DNA from: Pseudobdellovibrio sp.
GTDB lineage: Bacteria > Bdellovibrionota > Bdellovibrionia > Bdellovibrionales > Bdellovibrionaceae
Assembly: GCA_025449725.1 (NCBI GenBank)
Contig: JANWIU010000118.1
Span: forward strand, 1-5,068
Length of the DNA: 5,068 nt
Direction: 5' to 3'
Below, in pieces: positions 1-5,009 of the stretch. Each line of letters begins with the position of its first letter. Positions within the stretch are counted from its first letter, which is position 1. The notes below the pieces were generated by a model. The model was given only the letters and a program-made list of their open reading frames with translations, had not been told where the DNA came from and searched no databases. Position numbers and translations under genes: made by a program.

Positions 1-750
1 CAGCGAATGCTGCTTGAGCGCTATTATATGTATCCGGATTTTCACACCTACACAGTGCCCTACGGTATTAACTTAGGTGATTTAACGCCGAAGTCAGAAT
101 CAGAAACATTTAAATCAAAATTGAACATTCCTGAAAACGCACAGGTCATTCTTGCGAATTCAGACTTTACCAGTACTCATGAAGTAAAACCTATCCTTAA
201 GGCCTTTGAAAAGCTGGTTTTAAAAAAACCGAACACCTATTTATTACTTTTAGGAAACGGTCCGCAGTGGAAGGAAGTTGAATATCAAATGTTGAACCTG
301 GCTTTAGGCAGCCGGGTGATCATGCCGGGTGAAGTTGATGCGGAAGATATGTTGGAATGTATTTTAGCTTCACCAATCTATATTGACCTTAGTTCCCGAT
401 CGACAGGTTTAGAGCCAAGCCTTATTGAAGCGATGGCGCAAAAGAAAGTTGTGATCGGGTCAGAGCTAAGCCCAATCTCTGAAGTCATTGAAGACAAAGT
501 GGACGGATTCTTAGTACGCCCTGCCGATGTTGAAACATTGTCAACCCTACTGGACGGTATTATCACCGGCGGCATCAATCGTGAGCTGATCGGCGAAAAG
601 GCCAGACAAAAAATTATCGACGTTTTTAACCGCAATCGCATGATTGAATCCCTTATAAACGCCTATAAGCAGATTTTAGCCAATTCCGGCCGATTTAAAC
701 AGCGCGCAAGCCTTAAAAGCTTCTTTTCAAAGCGCCTAACATCGACATAA
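1..750 (+). CDS. Glycosyltransferase, GT-B fold, group 1/GT4-like, C-terminal part (5' truncated by window edge)
   Basis: This is the nucleotide-sugar-binding half of a GT-B glycosyltransferase, which would move a sugar from an activated donor to a cell-surface or lipid-linked acceptor; the actual substrate cannot be read. The frame is open to base 1, so the N-terminal acceptor domain (roughly 140-170 residues in this family) lies outside the window. Counting from the Met at base 7, one sees the inter-domain linker TVPYGINLGDL (16-26), a strand-loop LLLGNGPQ (80-87), VIMPGEV (104-110), the donor-site segment STGLEPSLIEAMA (132-144) and DGFLVRPADVETL (166-178). This order matches GT4 enzymes. 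The first glutamate of the usual E-x7-E motif is Thr133 here, while the second, Glu141, is kept. The basic C-terminal tail (KQRASLKSFFSKR) may contact membrane. The gene ends 32 bases before the IHF-like gene, on the same strand, with no terminator between them. Family is fairly sure; specificity is unknown. Confidence 0.85.
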   Translation, partial: QRMLLERYYMYPDFHTYTVPYGINLGDLTPKSESETFKSKLNIPENAQVILANSDFTSTHEVKPILKAFEKLVLKKPNTYLLLLGNGPQWKEVEYQMLNLALGSRVIMPGEVDAEDMLECILASPIYIDLSSRSTGLEPSLIEAMAQKKVVIGSELSPISEVIEDKVDGFLVRPADVETLSTLLDGIITGGINRELIGEKARQKIIDVFNRNRMIESLINAYKQILANSGRFKQRASLKSFFSKRLTST

Positions 751-782
751 TATAAAGTAATTTCGATAACTTAGAGGACCGC

Positions 783-1073
783 ATGACCAAAGCCAATTTG
801 ATCGATTTACTTTCTGAAAAATCAAACATCACTCGCGTAAAAGCAGAGGCGGTAGTTAACACTATTTTCGATACAATGGTGGAAGCACTCATGAAAGATA
901 ATCGTATTGAAATTCGCGGCTTCGGTTCATTCGTCAACCGCAAGTACGACTCTTACAAGGGCCGCAATCCTCGTACAGGCGAAGTCATCGCCGTAGACGA
1001 AAAGAAGCTTCCATTCTTCAAAGTGGGCAAAGAGCTTAAAGAAGAAATCAACAAAGGTCCTTCAAAGAAATAA
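783..1073 (+). CDS. HU/IHF-family nucleoid DNA-binding protein, IHF-beta-like
   Basis: This is a 96-residue histone-like protein that bends DNA as a dimer and helps shape the nucleoid, transcription complexes and recombination sites. The length fits the family (about 90-100). The N-terminal helices span residues 1-40, followed by RIEIRGFGSF (41-50) and the arm segment GRNPRTGE (60-67), whose proline is the family residue that intercalates between base pairs; the C-terminal FFKVGKELKEEIN helix follows (78-90). The MTKANLI start and RIEIRGFGSF resemble IHF beta (ihfB/himD) more than HU, but in this kind of bacterium the protein may act as a homodimer, so no symbol is given. A Lys-rich tail (GPSKK) ends the protein. 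The start is supported by GAGG at 774-777, five bases upstream. The gene may be co-transcribed with the glycosyltransferase; a weak promoter-like pair (TTTCAA at 725-730, TAATAT at 748-753) could also serve it. The stop codon lies 6 bases before the large inverted repeat. Confidence 0.93.
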   Translation: MTKANLIDLLSEKSNITRVKAEAVVNTIFDTMVEALMKDNRIEIRGFGSFVNRKYDSYKGRNPRTGEVIAVDEKKLPFFKVGKELKEEINKGPSKK

Positions 1074-1141
1074 GACCCTTCTTTTCCATCTGAGATCTGA
1101 ATTTCTTCTTCAAATATTTTTATAAGTTTTCCTAATCTTCG

Positions 1142-1167
1142 AAAAAAACACACAGGCATCCATGCCT
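1142..1167 (-). terminator. Terminator for the serine protease gene (- strand)
   Basis: Read on the minus strand, a small hairpin AGGCA-TGGA-TGCCT (1167 to 1154) is followed by five bases (GTGTG, 1153-1149) and then seven T (1148-1142). The large inner hairpin lies just upstream. Together these should stop transcripts of the convergent protease gene. The five-base gap between the small stem and the T-tract is longer than ideal, so the outer-arm pairing may contribute. Confidence 0.5.
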
Positions 1168-1176
1168 TCGCCGAAA

Positions 1177-1240
1177 CTCAGGTGATTTAATTAGCTGAGG
1201 ATGCGGAATGCCGCATGCTCAGCTAATTAAATCACCTGAG
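1177..1240. repeat. Inner perfect inverted repeat (23-bp arms plus 6-bp tip stem)
   Basis: Bases 1177-1199 are the exact reverse complement of 1218-1240. Inside them, after one G/G mismatch (1200/1217), ATGCGG (1201-1206) pairs with CCGCAT (1211-1216) around the loop AATG (1207-1210). This gives a 29-bp hairpin with one mismatch in RNA, or a cruciform arm in DNA. Its centre (1208.5) is 2.5 bases off the centre of the outer repeat (1206), because the left spacer is 5 bases longer than the right. Six further bases on each side, CCGAAA (1171-1176) and TTTCGG (1253-1258), could extend the stem past a 12-base bulge. Confidence 0.95.
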
Positions 1241-1270
1241 ACGCGTCACGCTTTTCGGAGGTGTTTTTTT
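1233..1270 (+). terminator. Rho-independent terminator for the IHF-like gene (+ strand)
   Basis: CACCT (1233-1237) can pair with AGGTG (1259-1263), with a further GCG/CGC tip (1243-1245/1249-1251) around the loop TCA, directly followed by seven T (1264-1270). This is a usual terminator arrangement for transcripts coming from the IHF-like gene. The left half of this stem is also part of the inner 23-bp repeat, so the two folds compete. If the inner hairpin wins, GTG at 1261-1263 can still pair with CAC at 1149-1151 of the outer arm. Confidence 0.6.
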
Positions 1271-1343
1271 CGAAGATTAGGAAAACTTATAAAAATATTT
1301 GAAGAAGAAATTCAGATCTCAGATGGAAAAGATGCCACCCGGT

Positions 1344-2189
1344 TTAATTCATTTGGAATTTGATCCACTCTTCGTATGACTTCACTAGGGTTTGATAGCC
1401 GAACTTATTGCAGATGTCGCCGTCTTTACCTTGTACGTAGGAATTTACTCCCAGAATTTGCAGCTCATTATTGATCCTCACCATGCCTGGGCCGCCAGAG
1501 TCTCCCATGCAGAAGCCGCTTGAATCGGCTTGATCTACACGTACTTTTTTATCATTTTGTTGAATCAAATACCGGCTGGAATCCACTTCGGTTTTACGTA
1601 AAAAGCCGGCCCCGCCGCGATGTTCGCCGGTGACTCCGTAGCCGAATAAATACATTTGGTTAGATTCATTTACTAATTGCGGGTCTGCGATTTTATAGAT
1701 CGGATACCCGTCCGGAATGTTAGATTTCAAAAAGACTAAAGCGATGTCGTCTTTTCGGTCTGCGACCGCAGTGTTCATGTCGTAACCTGAATGTTTTGAA
1801 ATTTTTGAAACGCGAATTGTGTTTTTAGTGATATTAAAGCCGCTTTCACAGGACAAGCTGGGGTAAAAGGCCGCGGCTAAAAGGGCCGGATCATCACCCA
1901 CACAGTGAGCAGCCGTTACTAATACGTCTTTTGCTATCGGTGCTGCCGTACAGATGCTACCGTTTTCGATACCCAATAGCATAACGACTGATTTTTCTTC
2001 TGGATCGCCCTTATTCACGACAGTACCGCGGACGATATTTGGAGCCATTAAGATCTTTTCGGCTACACAAACGCCGGGACTCTTTTTTTCGTTGGCTTTT
2101 GGGTTCACTTTATTGGCACTTTGATCGTGGTTGCATGCAAAAAGTGTCAGACTGAATATAAAGTTTAATGCAATTTTGTAAAACTTCAC
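1344..2189 (-). CDS. Secreted trypsin-fold (S1A) serine protease, putative lipoprotein
   Basis: This is a chymotrypsin-family endopeptidase of 281 residues with a GTG start. That start is chosen because GGGAG (2199-2195) sits five bases upstream and it yields a clean signal peptide (MKFYKIALNFIFSLTLFA) ending in a lipobox, LFAC, with Cys19 as the lipidated residue. The frame is open to an ATG at 2255, but that ATG lies upstream of the likely promoter; the ATG at 2201 has no Shine-Dalgarno. The family's activation-type N-terminus IVRG is at 52-55. The triad is His95 (LVTAAHC), Asp148 (DDIAL) and Ser231 (CMGDSGGP). Cys80/Cys96 and Cys227/Cys260 match conserved S1 disulfides. The residue at the specificity position six before the serine is Gly, not the Asp of trypsin, so Lys/Arg preference is not expected. 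Asn at +2 after the lipid Cys gives no inner-membrane retention signal, so export to the outer membrane is inferred. The gene lies 96 bases downstream of the ligase gene on the same strand, with its own promoter candidate. Confidence 0.9.
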   Translation of the reverse strand: MKFYKIALNFIFSLTLFACNHDQSANKVNPKANEKKSPGVCVAEKILMAPNIVRGTVVNKGDPEEKSVVMLLGIENGSICTAAPIAKDVLVTAAHCVGDDPALLAAAFYPSLSCESGFNITKNTIRVSKISKHSGYDMNTAVADRKDDIALVFLKSNIPDGYPIYKIADPQLVNESNQMYLFGYGVTGEHRGGAGFLRKTEVDSSRYLIQQNDKKVRVDQADSSGFCMGDSGGPGMVRINNELQILGVNSYVQGKDGDICNKFGYQTLVKSYEEWIKFQMN

Positions 2190-2194
2190 TTCAG

Positions 2195-2199
2195 CTCCC
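2195..2199 (-). promoter_or_regulatory. Ribosome binding site that decides the protease GTG start
   Basis: The minus strand reads GGGAG, then five bases, then GTG (2189-2187). The two in-frame ATG codons further upstream (2255 and 2201) have no comparable purine-rich site. The GTG start also puts the lysine-containing n-region of the signal peptide at the very N-terminus. Confidence 0.7.
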
Positions 2200-2211
2200 A
2201 TTAAAACGATC

Positions 2212-2238
2212 TGGCATGCCAACGACCCAGGTCTCGTT
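2212..2238. repeat. Palindromes at the protease transcription start region
   Basis: TGGCATGCCA (2212-2221) is a perfect 10-bp palindrome in the presumed 5' leader. Beside it AACGA (2221-2225) and TCGTT (2234-2238) form a short inverted repeat overlapping the predicted start of transcription. Their place just downstream of the -10 box would suit an operator or a small leader hairpin, but either could be chance. Confidence 0.35.
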
Positions 2239-2247
2239 ATAATAGCA
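2239..2247 (-). promoter_or_regulatory. Extended -10 promoter candidate for the protease gene
   Basis: On the minus strand the sequence reads TGCTATTAT, one base from the extended -10 consensus TGnTATAAT. No convincing -35 box lies 16-18 bases upstream, which is tolerated by extended -10 promoters. Transcription would begin near 2232 and give a leader of about 43 bases before the GTG start, consistent with rejecting the ATG at 2255 as start. Confidence 0.4.
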
Positions 2248-2285
2248 AGAAGCAAACCACAAATTCAGGGCCAAATAACCTTGAT

Positions 2286-3494
2286 TTAAAGACCGTAGAT
2301 TCTGCTTAAAGAAGAGATTTCTTTGGTATCTGTTAAGGCCATGTAAAGGCGTTCAAGGCCCAAGGCAATCCCGGCTGAAGGCGGCATTCCGAAAGACAGG
2401 GCAGTGAAAAAGCTTTCATCAAGATCGATGGGTTTTTTATTCAAAAGTTTTTTCTGTTGCAGATCTTTTACGGCGCGTTCTTTTTGTAAAACAGGATCGT
2501 TCAGTTCGTGAAATGCGTTCGCGAGCTCTAAACCCTTCCAGTAAACTTCAAATCTTTCCGCCCAGCCGTCATTAGAAATTCGGGCCAGTGCCGCTTGATA
2601 AGGCGGGTACTTTTCGACAAAAACCAAATGATCCTGAGGCCACTTATTTTCAATTTTATCCATGAATATTAAAAAAAAGAAATCGTCGATTGTAACAGCG
2701 GCACTGACATCGACCTGCAGTTTTGCCGCAAGAGACTTTAGCTCTTCCGCAGTGGTTTCAGGTTTTAAATCAAACTGACAATATTGTTTGAACAAATCCG
2801 GAACAGAAAGATGCAGTATTCCTGCAGGCGGTTTAACTTTTAACTGAGTGCACAGCACATCTACGATTTCAGTTACATCCATTTTAATGCGGTTCAAATT
2901 CGAAAAACTGCGGTACCACTCCAACATTAAAAATTCCGGCGAATGACGGTCTGTTCTTTCACCGTTTCTGAATACCGGCGCGATTTCAAAAATCTTTTCA
3001 GCGCCTTCGGCCAGAAGTTTTTTTAAATTCAGCTCTGGCGAAGTCGGTAAAAAATATCTTTTAGTCTTACTGCCCTCACGGAATTCGGTATCAAAAACTT
3101 CAATTGAAGGTTCTGTTCCCGGGCATATGACCAGCGTGGGCGTTTTAACTTCCTGAAAAGATTTGTCTTTAAACACTTGGCGAACAAGACTTAAAAATTG
3201 CTGCCAATTTCGGTGTTCAGTCCATAACAAAGAATTCAGCTTTCTTTCAGTTAGGTTCGGAGCCAGCAAAACAATTTGATTCCCGGGCAATAAACAAACT
3301 AAATCCCCGTCGGTTAGCACTTCCCCCGCTTCAACCTGAAAAGCATTTACAGGATGGTTTACCAATGTCAGCGTTTTAATAGTCTGTGTGCCCAGAAAAT
3401 GCTGTTCGATCCGGCCGGTTTTCAAGGCTCTTTGCGGCATTTCCGGGTAGCGCGTCCAGTGTTTATCTAAATACTCATCTCTTGTTTTGCCCAT
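2286..3494 (-). CDS. epmA: EpmA/GenX-type elongation factor P lysine ligase (class II LysRS paralogue) with N-terminal extension
   Basis: This enzyme is related to the catalytic core of class II lysyl-tRNA synthetase. The EpmA family activates (R)-beta-lysine with ATP and attaches it to a conserved lysine of EF-P, which helps ribosomes pass proline stretches. Class II motif 2 is seen at 175-195 (FRNGER, then HSPEFLMLEWYR), followed by VFVEKYPPYQAALARIS (291-307), ELANAFHELND (323-333) and motif 3 GMPPSAGIALGLERL (369-383) with the ATP-binding Arg382. Ala377 in motif 3 is the residue typical of EpmA where LysRS carries Gly, which favours EpmA over LysRS. E. coli EpmA is about 325 residues; this protein has 402. 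The extra N-terminal part of about 85 residues contains several short beta-rich stretches and might be a reduced OB-fold, which is inference. The protein is too short for a normal LysRS (about 500). The start ATG has no clear Shine-Dalgarno (AAGA only). No terminator separates it from the protease gene downstream. Confidence 0.88.
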   Translation of the reverse strand: MGKTRDEYLDKHWTRYPEMPQRALKTGRIEQHFLGTQTIKTLTLVNHPVNAFQVEAGEVLTDGDLVCLLPGNQIVLLAPNLTERKLNSLLWTEHRNWQQFLSLVRQVFKDKSFQEVKTPTLVICPGTEPSIEVFDTEFREGSKTKRYFLPTSPELNLKKLLAEGAEKIFEIAPVFRNGERTDRHSPEFLMLEWYRSFSNLNRIKMDVTEIVDVLCTQLKVKPPAGILHLSVPDLFKQYCQFDLKPETTAEELKSLAAKLQVDVSAAVTIDDFFFLIFMDKIENKWPQDHLVFVEKYPPYQAALARISNDGWAERFEVYWKGLELANAFHELNDPVLQKERAVKDLQQKKLLNKKPIDLDESFFTALSFGMPPSAGIALGLERLYMALTDTKEISSLSRIYGL

Positions 3495-3515
3495 TCTTGA
3501 AAGATCGCTTATAAA
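3487..3515 (+). promoter_or_regulatory. Sigma70-like promoter for tldD, probably giving a leaderless mRNA
   Basis: Plus strand: -35 TTGCCC (3487-3492, 4 of 6 consensus bases), 17-base spacer, -10 TATAAA (3510-3515, 5 of 6). The start of transcription is predicted at about 3522-3524, which is the ATG itself. This agrees with the lack of a Shine-Dalgarno within the usual distance of the ATG at 3524. The -35 box lies inside the first codons of the divergent ligase gene. Confidence 0.5.
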
Positions 3516-3535
3516 AATTATCTATGCAAGCTCAA
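3508..3535 (-). promoter_or_regulatory. Sigma70-like promoter for the ligase gene, overlapping the tldD promoter
   Basis: Minus strand: -35 TTGAGC (3535-3530), 16-base spacer, -10 TATAAG (3513-3508). Transcription would begin near 3501, leaving a leader of about six bases before the ATG at 3494. The -35 box lies inside the tldD coding region. The -10 box shares bases 3510-3513 with the -10 box of the opposite promoter. Confidence 0.45.
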
Positions 3536-5008
3536 ACCGTATCCCCACAGACATCGTTAAAAGCCGAAAATTTAGCTCAGTTTTTAAAAACCGAATTTAA
3601 AAAATATAAAAACTCTGCAGATTTTGTTTCATTTAAATTAATCAGAGAAAAAACCCGGGATTATTCCGTAAGAAACGGCAAAGCTGAGGAACTGACAGAG
3701 TTCGTTGACCTTGGCTTGATGATCGAGGTGATGGTCAACGGCCATATCGGTTACGGCGCTACTTGCGAATTGACTGTGGATGGAATTAAGCGCGCATTTG
3801 ATCGCGCACTGACAATGACCCGCGGCTCTTCAGCGCATGCAGTTTTTAAATTTGACAAAAATATCCGCCCGTCTGTTCAAGGAACTTATTCTACTTCACG
3901 AAAAATCCGCTTGGATCAATTATCTCTTGCTGAGATTTTTGATTTTTTAAAGAAAACCTCGTTAGGCCTTAAAACAAACGACAAAATTATTTCAGCCATG
4001 TCAGATGCCATGTTGATTGAATGCACCCAAAATTATTTTTCTTCTGAAGGCACAGAAATTTTTCAGGAGTTCGATATTATTGTGAATTCCATGTCAGCAA
4101 CTGCAACTGACGGTAAAGAGTCACAAACGCGTACATTGCATGGTGGCCGCGGTAACTGCCTTCAGGGCGGCGCCGAATATTTTCAATTGGACAGCGCCCT
4201 TCGCGAATGTGAAAGCATTTCCCGCGAGGCTTTAGAACTACTGACTGCAGAAAACTGTCCGTCCGAAACCTGTGATTTAATTTTGGCACCGGACCAAATG
4301 TTATTGCAAATTCACGAATCCATCGGTCACCCGCTGGAATTAGACCGTATTTTGGGAGATGAAAGAAACTTCGCCGGGTGGAGCTTCGTTCAACCCGGAG
4401 ACTTCGGTCACTTGCAGTACGGAAGCCCGATTATGAACGTTGTGTTTGATCCGGGTGTTACGAATCAGCTGGCCAGCTATAACTTTGACGACGTCGGAAA
4501 CAAGGCTGATAAAAAATATCTCATTAAAGCCGGAAAGCTGGAAGCAGCGCTTGGAAGTTTAGAAAGCCAAACGCGTTCTAAAATTTCGGGTGTGGCTAAC
4601 GCACGCTCTTCTTCGTGGAACCGGGCACCGATTGACCGCATGGCTAACATTAACTTAGAGGGCGGCGATCTTTCTTTAGATCAAATGATTTCTAAAGTGG
4701 AGCGCGGCGTAGTCATGTATTCAAACCGATCTTGGTCTATCGACGATTACCGCAGAAAGTTTCAGTTCGGTTGTGAATATGGAAAGCTGATTGAAAACGG
4801 CAAAGTGACGAAGACTTTAAAAAATCCAAACTATCGCGGGGTAACAGTTCCGTTCTGGAATGCACTGAGCGGTCTTACCCATACCGATACAATTGAAACT
4901 TACGGATCCCCTTATTGCGGTAAAGGTGAACCCAGCCAGGTTATTCGCGTCGGCCATTCATCACCGTACGCTTTGTTTAAAAACATTGAAGTTTTCGGAG
5001 GAGGATAA
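3524..5008 (+). CDS. tldD: Metalloprotease TldD (peptidase family U62/M103)
   Basis: TldD is the zinc-bearing subunit of the cytoplasmic TldD/TldE heterodimer, which trims unfolded peptides. In E. coli it matures microcin B17 and degrades the antitoxin CcdA. The 494-residue length matches the family (E. coli 481). The zinc motif HESIGH (264-269, form HExxxH) supplies two His ligands and the catalytic Glu265. The C-terminal SPYCGKGEP segment (462-470) carries Cys465, matching the third zinc ligand of E. coli TldD. The N-terminal domain (about 15-240) has the family's DYSVRNGKAEEL and GHIGYG stretches, and the core includes FDDVGNKA and SGVANARSSSWNRAPIDRM. All expected active-site residues are present. 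The first in-frame ATG is the only one that keeps the N-terminal domain (the next is Met66). Its last three Gly codons form the ribosome binding site of the following gene, which starts two bases after the stop, so the pair is an operon. Confidence 0.96.
   Translation: MQAQTVSPQTSLKAENLAQFLKTEFKKYKNSADFVSFKLIREKTRDYSVRNGKAEELTEFVDLGLMIEVMVNGHIGYGATCELTVDGIKRAFDRALTMTRGSSAHAVFKFDKNIRPSVQGTYSTSRKIRLDQLSLAEIFDFLKKTSLGLKTNDKIISAMSDAMLIECTQNYFSSEGTEIFQEFDIIVNSMSATATDGKESQTRTLHGGRGNCLQGGAEYFQLDSALRECESISREALELLTAENCPSETCDLILAPDQMLLQIHESIGHPLELDRILGDERNFAGWSFVQPGDFGHLQYGSPIMNVVFDPGVTNQLASYNFDDVGNKADKKYLIKAGKLEAALGSLESQTRSKISGVANARSSSWNRAPIDRMANINLEGGDLSLDQMISKVERGVVMYSNRSWSIDDYRRKFQFGCEYGKLIENGKVTKTLKNPNYRGVTVPFWNALSGLTHTDTIETYGSPYCGKGEPSQVIRVGHSSPYALFKNIEVFGGG
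4997..5004 (+). promoter_or_regulatory. Strong ribosome binding site embedded in the tldD 3' end
   Basis: GGAGGAGG lies five bases before the ATG at 5010 and doubles as most of the last three glycine codons of tldD. It is the strongest Shine-Dalgarno in the window, in contrast to tldD itself, which seems to have none. Confidence 0.85.
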
Positions 5009-5009
5009 T

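Larger units (their letters stand above)
1080..1332. repeat. Long nested inverted repeat, outer 72-bp perfect arms
   Basis: Bases 1080-1151 are the exact reverse complement of 1261-1332 (72 bp, no mismatch by eye). They enclose a 109-base core that itself contains a second perfect inverted repeat. The arms are AT-rich. They begin 6 bases after the stop of the IHF-like gene and 11 bases after the stop of the convergent protease gene, so the structure fills the entire intergenic gap. Pairing stops abruptly at both arm ends (1079 T opposite 1333 T; 1152 A opposite 1260 G). The segments between outer and inner tiers differ: 25 bases on the left (1152-1176) and 20 on the right (1241-1260). No target-site duplication is visible next to the arms. 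It acts at least as a bidirectional terminator region; it could also be a MITE-like element or the product of a template-switch event. Confidence 0.95.

Noticed and set aside
725..753. Separate promoter for the IHF-like gene (TTTCAA/TAATAT)
   Set aside because: Only 3 of 6 and 4 of 6 consensus bases match; the gene may simply be read from upstream, so it was mentioned but not called.
953..1159. Minus-strand frame of 68 codons across the IHF-like gene and left arm
   Set aside because: It is antisense to a well-supported gene, has no ribosome binding site, and its first third is just the reading of the inverted-repeat arm.
1080..1332. Insertion sequence or CRISPR
   Set aside because: No transposase frame fits in 253 bases, no target-site duplication flanks the arms, and there are no regularly spaced direct repeats; a MITE remains only a possibility.
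2190..2255. Longer protease start at the ATG at 2255
   Set aside because: It would place an extra 22 residues before the signal peptide, has no Shine-Dalgarno, and lies upstream of the predicted promoter; the GTG at 2189 has GGGAG at the right distance.
2286..3494. Full lysyl-tRNA synthetase
   Set aside because: At 402 residues it is about 100 short of LysRS, lacks a normal anticodon-binding domain, and has the EpmA-type alanine in motif 3.
4077..4289. Minus-strand 70-codon frame inside tldD
   Set aside because: It lies fully within the strongly supported tldD coding sequence and shows no recognisable motif.
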